Numbered from the stretch's first letter, positions 34,865 through 43,417 are shown. The stretch: DNA of 64,000 nt from Alphaproteobacteria bacterium (GCA_018820205.1 JAHJOK010000034.1:1-64000); one strand, 5' to 3'. Notes: a model not told the origin generated them from the sequence alone. A program made the numbers and translations.

Positions 34865-36051
34865 CCGCCGGCTTTCCCGCGCGCCGGCGCAAAGGTCCTC
34901 AGCCGCCCCGCGGCGAGAGCCAGGCGCTGGGTAAGCCGCGCGATCGGCGTGTCGCCCGGCCTGTGGCGGCTGCCCAGGAATATCCAGACGCAAAGGGCGG
35001 CGAAGACCGCGAACGGCAGGCCCACCGCCACCAGGGCGTCCGCGCGCCCGCTGGCGGCCAGGCCCTGTCCAAGCTGAAGCAGGTTCTGGAAAGCGATCAG
35101 GATAATGCCCGCCAGAATGACCCCGGGCGCCCGGCCCCCGCGTTTGGCCGCGAGACCCAGCGGCACGGCCAGAAGCGGCAGCAGCGGCAAGGCCAGTGCG
35201 CGGGCGAGACGTCCGTAGAGCTCAGCCAGTCGGGCGGCGAGAGGAATGCCCTGATCGGTTCCCGTGACAAGTTCGACAAGCGTCAGTTCGCGTTCATCCC
35301 CGCCCCGCGCCCTGAGCAGTCTGGAGGCGCCGGTCATCGGCACATCCAGGAAAAAGCCGCTGAAGGCAAGCGACCGCGGCGTCCCGGCGCGACTGAGGCG
35401 AAGTTGTTGGCCATCATTCAGGATCAGAGTGGCGGCGTCCCCGTCGCTGTTGATCCGTATTTCCGCCGATCGGGCGGTGGTGATCAGTTCGGACCCGTCG
35501 GACGCGAGCTTGCGAATGAACACGTCCCGCAGCGACCTTCCCGACGCGTCGGCGAAATCGGCGGTGATCATCAGGCCGGTGTCATCGGAAATGATCGTCC
35601 TCTCGGCCACCGAGCCGCTCCAGCCTGCGGCCTCGGCGCTGTGCAGCACCGCTCGGTAGGCATAGCGGCTGTAGGGCTGGACGAAGCCGAACAGCACGAG
35701 GCTGACGATCATCAGCGCCAGACCCAGGGCGACGAACGGCGCGGTGATCCGACTGAGCGGGCGCCCGCCGGCCAGCATGGCATCGATCTCGGATCCGTCG
35801 CTCAGACGGGTGACGACGATGAACAGAGCCACAAAGAACGCCGCCGGCAAGGTCAGGCCCAGATAGTGCGGCACCAGATTGGCCGTCAGTTCCAGCACGA
35901 ACCCGAAACGGTCACTGCTCTGGGACAGGGCGTCCAGAAGTCTGAGCACCCGTTCCAGCAACAGGGCGACCAAGGTGATCACAAGCGCCCCGGCCAGAGG
36001 CCACAGCGTCGATCGCAGAATATAGCCATCCAGGAGGCCGAGCCGATTCAC
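34861..36051 (-). CDS. lptF: LptF-like permease of the sphingolipid locus
   Basis: 396 residues from a GTG overlapping the HIT gene stop (GTGA). Membrane helices lie at about 15-35 (PLAGALVITLVALLLERVLRLLDAL), 60-80 and 100-120 (LSDGSEIDAMLAGGRPLSRI is the cytoplasmic coupling region). A periplasmic jellyroll domain and C-terminal helices follow (LALPLLPLLAVPLGLAAKRG). It has the same architecture as LptG next door and should pair with it. The ATPase partner is not encoded in the locus, so the housekeeping LptB may be shared. Confidence 0.87.
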   Translation of the reverse strand: MNRLGLLDGYILRSTLWPLAGALVITLVALLLERVLRLLDALSQSSDRFGFVLELTANLVPHYLGLTLPAAFFVALFIVVTRLSDGSEIDAMLAGGRPLSRITAPFVALGLALMIVSLVLFGFVQPYSRYAYRAVLHSAEAAGWSGSVAERTIISDDTGLMITADFADASGRSLRDVFIRKLASDGSELITTARSAEIRINSDGDAATLILNDGQQLRLSRAGTPRSLAFSGFFLDVPMTGASRLLRARGGDERELTLVELVTGTDQGIPLAARLAELYGRLARALALPLLPLLAVPLGLAAKRGGRAPGVILAGIILIAFQNLLQLGQGLAASGRADALVAVGLPFAVFAALCVWIFLGSRHRPGDTPIARLTQRLALAAGRLRTFAPARGKAGG

Positions 36052-36506
36052 GGCCGGGCCGCCGCCCCGCCGACGTCGCGCCACAACTCGCCGAGGCGTT
36101 TCGCCAATCGCGCCGCCTGTTCGGGGTCGAGATCGACGCACGACTTCAGATCCGGAGGCCCGGGCCAGCCGGCATCGACGAACGTCAGGCCCGCATCGCT
36201 CCGTTCGCCGTCATAGCGGGCGATGACGTGAAAATGCACATCGCGATCGACCATCATGAGCATCAGATAGTTGATTCGTTCATAGGCGACCGCGCTTGAG
36301 AGCATGGCCTCGATTCCCCGGGTCGCGGCCTTGAGATCGCTGAAGGCGTCCGGGCTCAGGTCGGGGAAGGCCTGAACCGGTTCCTTGCAAACCAGCACCA
36401 GAGACCCCAGAGTCGGTTGCTTGGGCCGAACCAGCACCAGCCAATGGCGGGTCTCGGCGACAAGCGTCTGCGGATATCCAAAGGCGGCGGCGGTCGGATT
36501 GGTCAT
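36048..36506 (-). CDS. HIT-like domain protein
   Basis: 152 residues. A histidine-triad-type nucleotide hydrolase or transferase fold: HWLVLVRPKQPTLGSLVLVCKEPVQAFPDLSPDAFSDL near the N-terminus and the active-site segment MVDRDVHFHVIARY. The canonical triad is H-x-H-x-H; here the first position is Asp, while the middle catalytic His and third His remain. It is the first gene of a five-gene, fully overlapping run ending in the ceramide synthase and a nucleotidyltransferase. A role in cleaving or transferring a nucleotidyl group on an activated lipid precursor is possible, not shown. Confidence 0.78.
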   Translation of the reverse strand: MTNPTAAAFGYPQTLVAETRHWLVLVRPKQPTLGSLVLVCKEPVQAFPDLSPDAFSDLKAATRGIEAMLSSAVAYERINYLMLMMVDRDVHFHVIARYDGERSDAGLTFVDAGWPGPPDLKSCVDLDPEQAARLAKRLGELWRDVGGAAARP

Positions 36507-36560
36507 CGCGGTCCAGATAGCGGGTTATGCAGCGTCACCCAACGGGAACAGAGACACTCC

Positions 36561-37022
36561 TTGAAAGCCAGAACTTTCCTTCTCTCGGCCGCGATCCTGG
36601 CGTTGTCGGCGACCGGCGCCCTGGCGCAGGCGTGCGAAGGCCGCGGCGACGGAGCCCGGCTGTTTGTCCAGGTCAGTGGAGTCCGGGCCGCGACCGGCGA
36701 GGTCGCCGTGACCCTGTATCCCGACGTCGCGCGCCGGTTCCTTGCGCCGCGAGGCAAGTTGCTGAGAGTGCGGGCGCGCGCCGCCGCCCCGTCCACGAAC
36801 GTCTGCTTCAACCTGCCCGCTCCAGGGGTTTACGCCATCGCCATCTACCATGATGCGGATGGCGACCGCGATTTCGACCGCAACTTGCTGGGTCGCCCCA
36901 CCGAAGGCTTCGGCTTCTCCAACGACGCGCCGGCCAGCCTCGGCCTGCCCAGTTTCCAGTCGGTCCGGTTCACGGTCCACGCCGGCGACAATACAATCCG
37001 GATCCGCACCCGATACCCCTGA
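36561..37022 (+). CDS. DUF2141 family exported protein
   Basis: 153 residues from a TTG start (KARTFLLSAAILALSATGALAQA is a clear signal peptide). The mature part LFVQVSGVRAATGEVAVTLYPDVARRFL ... GVYAIAIYHDADGDRDFDRNLLGRPTEGFGFSNDA is a compact beta domain of the DUF2141 type, possibly calcium-binding through the DADGDRDFD loop. Two cysteines (mature Cys near the start and VCFNLP) may form a disulphide. It is divergent from the HIT gene with 54 bp between. Function unknown; the location between two blocks of sphingolipid genes suggests an envelope role. Confidence 0.75.
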   Translation: MKARTFLLSAAILALSATGALAQACEGRGDGARLFVQVSGVRAATGEVAVTLYPDVARRFLAPRGKLLRVRARAAAPSTNVCFNLPAPGVYAIAIYHDADGDRDFDRNLLGRPTEGFGFSNDAPASLGLPSFQSVRFTVHAGDNTIRIRTRYP

Positions 37023-37023
37023 T

Positions 37024-37899
37024 TCAGGCGGCGAGCCGGTAGCGCCCGATCTCGGCGACGCCGCCGTCGGGTCCGACGCCACGCACCGTGACGTCGATCT
37101 GGAATTCGTTCGCCCGGCGGGTCACCTCGATCAGATGCCACCGCGCGGCCTCGGCCGCCCCGGGCGCCATCGAGGCGGAAGGCGCGCCGAGGGTTGGGAT
37201 CGGTCCAGCCGTTCCGGAGATCGCCGAAAGCGCCGTCCGATGCGCGTGCCCATGTAAAACCAGCTCAGCGCCACACTGGGCCAGAACCTGGCCGAGTTCT
37301 GCTCGGTCAATCAGCGCCTTGCGCGTCGAAACCACGCCATCGGCCACGGGATGATGGATCAGCACGACCCGGCACAGACCCGCCTCTGCAGCCGCTTTCA
37401 GCGCGTGGGCCAGGCGCGCGATCTGGGCTCCACCCAGTCGGCCCTGAGCCGAATGGACGGCGGTGGGAACGGCCGACGACAGGTTCAGGAAGGCGATCGG
37501 ACCTCGCCGACGAACGAAGGGGAAGGTCTGACCATCGTCGCCCAGCCAGGATCGCCAAGGTCCAAATCGCGCAAGATCCGCCGACCCGACCAGCGCGTCG
37601 TGGTTGCCCGGCGAAACGGTGACGGCATCAGGCGCGCCCAGGCTCGACAGCCACCCGGCGGCGGCGGCGTATTCAGCCTGGGTGGAGAAGTTGGTCAGGT
37701 CGCCGGTGACCGCCGTGTGATCGGGCGCGGCCGCCGCGATATCAGCGACGATGGCGCGCAGCACTTCGGGTCGATGGTGATGGCGTTTCCCGCGCCAGGC
37801 CAGACCGCTGACCAGCCGCTTCAGCCTGATCTCCCGCAGGGTCACAGGCGGTGAGGGCAGGTGCGGGTCGGACAGGTGGGCGATGCGAAAAGGGGGCAA
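37024..37899 (-). CDS. calcineurin-like metallophosphoesterase
   Basis: 291 residues from a TTG start; upstream open frame without a good start is ignored. Metal-ligand motifs run in order: RIAHLSDPHLP (D-x-H), AVTGDLTNF (GD), VSPGNHDALVG (GNHD), VVLIHHPVADG and LVLHGHAHRTAL (GHxH). The enzyme should hydrolyse a phosphoester or pyrophosphate bond, such as a nucleotide-activated precursor in the manner of LpxH or CDP-diacylglycerol hydrolases. Its substrate is unknown. It is divergent from cpgA and ends two bases from the DUF2141 stop. Confidence 0.82.
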   Translation of the reverse strand: MPPFRIAHLSDPHLPSPPVTLREIRLKRLVSGLAWRGKRHHHRPEVLRAIVADIAAAAPDHTAVTGDLTNFSTQAEYAAAAGWLSSLGAPDAVTVSPGNHDALVGSADLARFGPWRSWLGDDGQTFPFVRRRGPIAFLNLSSAVPTAVHSAQGRLGGAQIARLAHALKAAAEAGLCRVVLIHHPVADGVVSTRKALIDRAELGQVLAQCGAELVLHGHAHRTALSAISGTAGPIPTLGAPSASMAPGAAEAARWHLIEVTRRANEFQIDVTVRGVGPDGGVAEIGRYRLAA

Positions 37900-37983
37900 G
37901 CGGATTAGTTTCTGGCCAGATCGGCCCGCAGTTGATTTATGATGCGCAGGCCCGCCGAGGAGGCCTTTGGGATTGCATAGCAG

Positions 37984-39102
37984 ATGACGGACGCCGCGCC
38001 TCGCGCCCTGGCGCTGGGCCCAGGCCCGGTGAGAATCTGGAGCATGACATCGTCGGATCGGTTGAAGCTGATATTCGCGCGCCTCGGGCTGGATCAGACG
38101 GACGCGGTCAATGACCCCGAGTCTCGGCGCCCGGTCGTGCTGGCCCTTGCCAACCATGTGTTCGACGAATCGCTGATCAAGGCCCTGGCCGCGCGTCCCG
38201 ATACGCTTCTGGTCGACGCCGGCGGCGCGCCGGTCGCGGCCCATGTCGGGGCGAACAGGGTTGCGGAAGCCTCCGAGGCCCTGCTTTCGGGGAATGGCGC
38301 ATCCCCCGCGCTGAGCGGACTGACGCGGCTAGATCCCGCCGACCTCGCCTACAACAGCACGCTGCGCAAGCGCGCGGCGCCCGTGTTGACCAGGCTGGAC
38401 GCCGGCAACGTCCGGGCGGTCGAAGGCGCGCTGTTCCGGGCGTCTTACAAGGGCATCACGGATCTGGTGACGAAATATGTCTGGCCGACGCCTGCCCGAA
38501 TCGTCACCCGCTGGTGCGCCGCCGCCGGAATCAGCCCCAATCAGGTGACCTTCGCCAGCCTTCTGCTGGTGCTCGTGGCCATGTACCTGTTCTGGATCGG
38601 GGAGTTCGGCTGGGGACTGGTCGCCGCCTGGATCATGACCTTCCTCGATACCGTCGATGGAAAGCTGGCGCGGGTGACCCTGACTTCGTCGCCATGGGGC
38701 AACGTGTTCGACCATGGCATCGACCTGATCCATCCGCCGTTCTGGTGGTGGGCCTGGTTCGTCGGCGTGCAGGCGGCAGGTTTCACCCTGCCTTATCCGT
38801 TCCTGCTGCTGGCGGTGATCGTCGGCGGCTATGTCGTCCAGAGGATCGAGGAAGGCGTCTTCATCCGCCTTTTCGGCATGCATATGCACGCCTGGCGGCC
38901 GTTCGACGGCTTCTTCCGCCTGATCACCGCGCGGCGGAACCCCAATCTGCTTCTGTTGACGGGCGCGACCCTGATGGGTCGGCCGGATGTCGGGCTCGTG
39001 GCCGTCGCGGTCTGGACCGGGCTGTGCCTGATCGTACACCTGGCGCAGATCGTTCAGGGCCTCGGCGCGCCCAGACCGCTGGTGTCCTGGCTCGAAGGCT
39101 GA
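37984..39102 (+). CDS. cpgA: CDP-alcohol phosphotransferase CpgA homologue
   Basis: 372 residues. A soluble N-terminal domain of about 165 residues precedes a CDP-alcohol phosphatidyltransferase domain. Its signature is complete: FLDTVDGKLAR, eight residues, GNVFDHGID (D-x2-DG-x2-AR-x8-G-x3-D-x3-D), followed by several membrane helices. By gene order (upstream of a DAGK-like kinase, CpgC and spt) it corresponds to Caulobacter cpgA, needed for ceramide phosphoglycerate. It should swap CMP for an alcohol: either CDP-ceramide plus glycerate, or CDP-glycerate plus ceramide. It overlaps cpgB by one base (TGATG). Confidence 0.85.
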   Translation: MTDAAPRALALGPGPVRIWSMTSSDRLKLIFARLGLDQTDAVNDPESRRPVVLALANHVFDESLIKALAARPDTLLVDAGGAPVAAHVGANRVAEASEALLSGNGASPALSGLTRLDPADLAYNSTLRKRAAPVLTRLDAGNVRAVEGALFRASYKGITDLVTKYVWPTPARIVTRWCAAAGISPNQVTFASLLLVLVAMYLFWIGEFGWGLVAAWIMTFLDTVDGKLARVTLTSSPWGNVFDHGIDLIHPPFWWWAWFVGVQAAGFTLPYPFLLLAVIVGGYVVQRIEEGVFIRLFGMHMHAWRPFDGFFRLITARRNPNLLLLTGATLMGRPDVGLVAVAVWTGLCLIVHLAQIVQGLGAPRPLVSWLEG

Positions 39103-39995
39103 TGCGGGTCGGCGTCATCCACAATCCGCGCAGCCGCCGTAATCTTGGCCGGCCATCGGCTGTCGTGTCGCCTGATGTCATCCATGTCGCGCCCGAGTCT
39201 CCGGAGGCCCTGGGCGGGGCGCTGAATGACATGGCGGCGGCGGGCATAGGCCTGTTGATCGTCGATGGCGGCGACGGCACGGTTCGTGAGGTTCTGAGCC
39301 AGGCCCTGTCCGCGTTCGGCGCAGCCATGCCGCCGCTGGCGGTGATACCGCACGGCAAGACAAACGCCCTGGCGCACGATCTTGGCGTTCCGCCGCGCTG
39401 GTCGATCGAAGAGGCGATGGCGTCCGCGATGGATCCCGGACGCCGGCAGGTCCGGCCGGTCGTGGAGGTGCGTCGAGCCAGAGAGACCGAGCGGCCCCTG
39501 ATCGGCTTCGCCTTCGGCGCAGGGGCCTATGTCGAGGCGACCCGGATGGCGACGCAGGTGCATCGTGTGGGCCTGATGGACGACGTCGCCGTCGGGTTTG
39601 CGCTGTTGGGCGCGGCGGTCGGTGCGCTTCTGGGGCGCGGGATCGCGAAGGGCCAGCCGATCCGTCTGAACGACGAGGACACGGCCCGTCTTCGGTTTCT
39701 GGTGTTCGCCAGCACTCTGGAACGACTCCCGCTGGGCCTGCGTCCGTTCGGACCGACCAGAGCCGGTCTGAAACTGCTGGACATCGACGCCCCCGCGCGC
39801 CGGCTTTTCGCGGCCCTGCCTGAAATCCTTGCGGGCCGCGAGCCCGGCTGGCTGGAGCCCGCGGGCTACCGGCGCAGGACGACCGACCGAATTTCGCTGT
39901 TCGGGCTGAAAGACTTCGTGCTGGACGGCGAAATCTACGCGGGGGGCGACGTCGAGGTTCGCCGGGGACCGGACGTGGTGTTTGTCACCGTATGA
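39102..39995 (+). CDS. cpgB: ceramide kinase CpgB homologue (DAGK family)
   Basis: 297 residues. The DAGK catalytic fold is shown by the N-terminal VGVIHNPRSRRN, the nucleotide-binding LLIVDGGDGTVREVLSQ (GGDGT), LAVIPHGKTNALAHDL and, near the C-terminus, the Asp of LKDFVLDGEIY. In Caulobacter the corresponding gene encodes a ceramide kinase (recalled), forming ceramide-1-phosphate from ATP and ceramide. It lies between cpgA and cpgC with overlapping ends, so the three are made together. Diacylglycerol or another long-chain lipid is the alternative substrate. Confidence 0.88.
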   Translation: MRVGVIHNPRSRRNLGRPSAVVSPDVIHVAPESPEALGGALNDMAAAGIGLLIVDGGDGTVREVLSQALSAFGAAMPPLAVIPHGKTNALAHDLGVPPRWSIEEAMASAMDPGRRQVRPVVEVRRARETERPLIGFAFGAGAYVEATRMATQVHRVGLMDDVAVGFALLGAAVGALLGRGIAKGQPIRLNDEDTARLRFLVFASTLERLPLGLRPFGPTRAGLKLLDIDAPARRLFAALPEILAGREPGWLEPAGYRRRTTDRISLFGLKDFVLDGEIYAGGDVEVRRGPDVVFVTV

Positions 39996-40921
39996 CCGGG
40001 TCGCTGATGAGCAGGGTCGAGCGGGACCTGCAGGTCGGGGCGCCCGACGAGGTCATGCGCTTCGCCGAGGCGTTGTCGGCCGAGCGGGATACCGCGGCGG
40101 TGCTGTTCTATGGCTCGATCCTGAGGACCGGCCACCTGGATGGCGTGCTCGACTTCTATGTGCTGACCAACGGCCCGCATCGACGCGGCCTTCGCGGCTG
40201 GCTGGAACACAAGCTGTGGCCCGAGGTCGATATCAGGGAATGGACAGGCAAGGGCGTCGTGCTGCGCGCCAAGGTCGCCACCCTGCCGCTTTCGACCTTT
40301 GCCGAAGCGGCCCAGGGGCGGCGCCTGGACACGACGATCTGGACGCGCTTCGTTCAGCCGTCGGCCCTGGTCTGGGCCGCGAGCGACGCCGATCGCCAGG
40401 CGGTGACGCGCGCCGTGGCCGACGCCGTCGTGACGGCTGGACGCTATGCCGCCGTCCTGGGCTTGGCGGGTTCGGCGGCCCCGGACTGGTGGCGCGCCCT
40501 GTTCGCCCAGACCTATCGCGCGGAGTTCAGGGTGGAGCGGCCGGGGCGTGAAGACCAGATCGTGGGCTTCGATCCCGGCCGTTATGGCGACATTCTCCGG
40601 TTGGCCTGGACCGAGGCGGGCATCGCCTTCGCCGAGGACGCCTCCGGTGTGACGCCCACGCTATCTGCGGGCGAGCGAGGCCGTCTGCTCCGACAATGGC
40701 GATTGCGACGCAGGCTGGGCAAGCCGTTGAACCTCGCGCGGCTGGTCAAGGCAGCCTTCTCTTTCGACGGCGCGGCGCGCTACGCGGCCTGGAAGATCGA
40801 ACGGCACACCGGGATGGCCGTACCGCTAACGCCATGGCGCGAGAAACACCCGGTTCTGGCGTCACCCGGCGTGTTGTGGCGGCTTTGGCGACGGCGTCGG
40901 GCTCAGCGCGACGCGCGCTGA
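39992..40921 (+). CDS. cpgC: CpgC homologue with nucleotidyltransferase-like motif
   Basis: 309 residues, overlapping cpgB by four bases (ATGA). The segment AVLFYGSILRTGHLDGVLDFYVL resembles the polymerase-beta-type nucleotidyltransferase motif: GS, then about eleven residues, then D-x-[DEY]. A later Asp in EVDIREW could be the third acidic residue. Tam41, the mitochondrial CDP-diacylglycerol synthase, has a similar F-GS...D-F arrangement. The C-terminal third is basic and helical. Genetic data in Caulobacter link CpgC to ceramide phosphoglycerate (recalled); the reaction proposed here is inference. Its end overlaps spt by 19 bases. Confidence 0.78.
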   Translation: MTGSLMSRVERDLQVGAPDEVMRFAEALSAERDTAAVLFYGSILRTGHLDGVLDFYVLTNGPHRRGLRGWLEHKLWPEVDIREWTGKGVVLRAKVATLPLSTFAEAAQGRRLDTTIWTRFVQPSALVWAASDADRQAVTRAVADAVVTAGRYAAVLGLAGSAAPDWWRALFAQTYRAEFRVERPGREDQIVGFDPGRYGDILRLAWTEAGIAFAEDASGVTPTLSAGERGRLLRQWRLRRRLGKPLNLARLVKAAFSFDGAARYAAWKIERHTGMAVPLTPWREKHPVLASPGVLWRLWRRRRAQRDAR

Positions 40922-42120
40922 GGCTGGGGTTCGAGCAGGTTCATCTGACGTCCGACCGTGGCGAAGGCGTTCAGGATGGCGTCGATCTGTTCGAACGTGT
41001 GCGCCGCGCTAACGCTGGAGCGCAGCAGGGGGTGGCTGTCCGGCGTGGCCGGCGGCAAGGCCAGGTTCAGATAGACGCCTTCAGCCAGCAGGCCATTCCA
41101 GAAAGCCAGCGCCGTCGCCGTATCCGGCATCGCCACAGCGACAATCGGCGAAGCCTGGGAACCGGTGCGGAACCCCATGGCGTTCAATCCGTGGAATAGC
41201 CGCTCGGCGTTGGCCATCAGTTGGGTGCGCAGGCCCGGCTCCTGCTGCATCCGCTCCAGCGCCTTCAGGGTCGAGGCGACCACGGCGGGCGGCAGCGAGG
41301 CTGTAAACATATATGGACGGCTGACGACACGCAGCACGTCGAAATTATCGATGTCGGCGACCAGATAGCCGCCGATACCGCCCAGGCTCTTGGAGAAAGT
41401 GCCGACGATGAAATCGACATCCGCCTCGATGCCCGCCGCCTCGGCCGCGCCGCGTCCGGTCGCGCCCAGAACGCCCAGCGAATGCGCCTCGTCGACCATC
41501 AGATAGGCGCCGGCCTCCCGCTTGATGGCGGCGATTTCCTTCAAGGGGGCGACGTCGCCCATCATCGAATAGATGCCCTCTACGACGATCAGCCTGTCAC
41601 CGGGGGCGTCGCCGAGCCGGCGCAGGCGCTTGGCCAGATCTTCAGGGTCGTTGTGACGAAAGCGGATCACCTCGGCATGACCCAGCCGCGCGCCATCATA
41701 GATGCTGGCGTGGCTGTCGGCATCCAGGATCAGGTGATCGCCGCGCCCGACCAGCGACGACAACACCCCCAGATTGGCCTGATAACCAGTGGTGAAGACC
41801 ATGGCGTGCTTGCGGTCGTAGAACCGCGCCAGCGCCGTTTCCATCGCCATATGGCCGTCGAAACTGCCGTTGGCGATGCGCGACCCTGTGGTGCCCGTGC
41901 CCCAGGCCCGCGTGGCCTCGACCGAAGCCTCGACACAGGCCGGATCGAAGGTCAGTCCCAGATAGTTGTTCGTGCCCAGCAGGATGACCCGACGGCCGGC
42001 ATGTTCCGCCTCGGTCGGCGACAGCACGGCGTCGAACCGCATGCTGAACGGATCGGCGCCAAAGCGGCGGATCGCGTCATAGGCCTCGATCTGGGGCAGG
42101 TGACGGTCGAGCAGGGTCAT
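40903..42120 (-). CDS. spt: serine palmitoyltransferase
   Basis: 405 residues, alpha-oxoamine synthase family. The PLP lysine is Lys244 in GTFSKSLGG, with Asp210 and His213 in VDEAHSLGVLG positioning the cofactor, and GTTGSRIANGSFDGH typical of the family. It condenses serine with a long-chain acyl thioester to 3-ketosphinganine, the committed step of sphingolipid synthesis. The acyl donor is probably the adjacent acyl carrier protein (three bases upstream). KBL and ALAS are related, but the linked cerR, acyl carrier protein, ligase and ceramide synthase make Spt the right call. Confidence 0.93.
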   Translation of the reverse strand: MTLLDRHLPQIEAYDAIRRFGADPFSMRFDAVLSPTEAEHAGRRVILLGTNNYLGLTFDPACVEASVEATRAWGTGTTGSRIANGSFDGHMAMETALARFYDRKHAMVFTTGYQANLGVLSSLVGRGDHLILDADSHASIYDGARLGHAEVIRFRHNDPEDLAKRLRRLGDAPGDRLIVVEGIYSMMGDVAPLKEIAAIKREAGAYLMVDEAHSLGVLGATGRGAAEAAGIEADVDFIVGTFSKSLGGIGGYLVADIDNFDVLRVVSRPYMFTASLPPAVVASTLKALERMQQEPGLRTQLMANAERLFHGLNAMGFRTGSQASPIVAVAMPDTATALAFWNGLLAEGVYLNLALPPATPDSHPLLRSSVSAAHTFEQIDAILNAFATVGRQMNLLEPQPQRASR

Positions 42121-42123
42121 GGA

Positions 42124-42378
42124 TCAGGCCGCCGGGCGCAGGGAGGAAATGATGTCGGCAAGGTCGCCGACGGTCTCGACCTGGGCCAGGCGGTCCAGCG
42201 GGATCGAGATGTCGAACGTGTCCTCCAGCTCCATCACGATGTTCATCAGAGCCAGCGAGTCCACCGCGAGGTCGCGCGAGATATCTGTCGTGCGCTGGAT
42301 CCGGACCGGTCGATCCAGAACCTTTTCGACCGCTTTGGCGATCTGTCGCTCCGTGAGATCGGCGACCATTGACTGCAT
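42124..42378 (-). CDS. acp: dedicated acyl carrier protein for sphingolipid synthesis
   Basis: 84 residues. The phosphopantetheine attachment site is Ser41 in the motif LAVDSLALMNIVMELED; the helices before and after are typical. It is acidic and ends at SSLRPAA. The gene is three bases upstream of spt, and the fatty-acyl-AMP ligase of the same strand could load it. A dedicated carrier would keep the sphingoid acyl pool apart from general fatty acid synthesis. Confidence 0.92.
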   Translation of the reverse strand: MQSMVADLTERQIAKAVEKVLDRPVRIQRTTDISRDLAVDSLALMNIVMELEDTFDISIPLDRLAQVETVGDLADIISSLRPAA

Positions 42379-42448
42379 TGTTGACGCCCGCGCTTCGGTC
42401 TCGATGAATCAGACCTAGGCGGCGTTCGGAGGAATTGCCAGAGAACCG

Positions 42449-43417
42449 TCACAGATTGGGTGTTGATTTGCCCTGAAGCCAACCCGCTCGCCGGGCCCAG
42501 GTCATCGTGTCTGCGAACCCGCGGTCGATGGAAAAGCCGTTCCTGGCGCCTGGAACTCCGAGTTCTTCCGGCGAGATGCTCCAATCGCGGTGCAGAAGTT
42601 CGTTCGCCTTGCCCGGGGTGAAAACAGGGGAATGTCCCAAAAATCTGGTCGCGCCCGAGATAATCGCCGCTGCACGGACCAGGCTTTCCGGCGGGCGGAA
42701 CAGCCGAGGTTCGCGCTCCGCCGCCGTGGCCGCCGCCGTCATCAACTCGGTCCAACTATAGCCGTCGGGTCGATCGTCGCAGACCGCGACCGTTCCGGGA
42801 CGGGCCGCCCTGGCCATTCCCAGCAGCGCCCGCGCGACGTCTTCGACGTGGACCAGGGTGATGCGCGCGCTCGGATGCAGAACGGGCAGGGGCCGTCCGG
42901 ACGACGCCGCGGCGAACAGGGCGAAAGTCTCCCGATCGCCGGGACCGTAGATCGCTGTCGGACGCACGACGGTGAGGCGGTCGCCCAGCCGGGCCTCCAT
43001 CGCCAGTTCGCCTCGTCTCTTGCTCGTTGCGTAGGCGGACAGTGTGGGCTCGCGCGCAGCAAGAGACGAGACGAACACCGCATGCGCTGTCGGGCTCGAG
43101 GTCCGAATGGCCTCGGCCAGGCGCTCCGCCCCTTCGACATTGGCATGGTGAAAGTCTCGATCGTGACGCGCCTTGACCAGCCCGGCGGCGTGAACAACGA
43201 CATGCGCCCGATCGCACAGACGCTCCAGAGAGGCGCGGTCCTCCAGCCCGCCTGGGGTCACTTCGACATTTCGCGAGCCTCCAAGAGCCGGGACGGGATC
43301 CCGCCGCGCCAGAATGCGGACCCTCCATCCCGCCTGAGTGAATGTCCGGACCAGATGGCGCCCCAGAAATCCGGTCGCCCCGGTGATGGCGACACGAGGC
43401 GTCCCGGACTCAGGCAT
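42449..43417 (-). CDS. cerR: ceramide reductase CerR homologue (extended SDR)
   Basis: 322 residues. A Rossmann NAD(P) motif GATGFLG (13-19), VVHAAGLVKA, SSLAAREPTLSAYATSKRRGE (Tyr and Lys of the YxxxK catalytic pair) and VVRPTAIYGPGD mark an extended short-chain dehydrogenase of the NAD-dependent epimerase class. In Caulobacter the cerR product reduces the 3-keto group, probably after N-acylation (recalled). The start at 43417 overlaps the acyl-AMP ligase stop by eight bases. Confidence 0.88.
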   Translation of the reverse strand: MPESGTPRVAITGATGFLGRHLVRTFTQAGWRVRILARRDPVPALGGSRNVEVTPGGLEDRASLERLCDRAHVVVHAAGLVKARHDRDFHHANVEGAERLAEAIRTSSPTAHAVFVSSLAAREPTLSAYATSKRRGELAMEARLGDRLTVVRPTAIYGPGDRETFALFAAASSGRPLPVLHPSARITLVHVEDVARALLGMARAARPGTVAVCDDRPDGYSWTELMTAAATAAEREPRLFRPPESLVRAAAIISGATRFLGHSPVFTPGKANELLHRDWSISPEELGVPGARNGFSIDRGFADTMTWARRAGWLQGKSTPNL

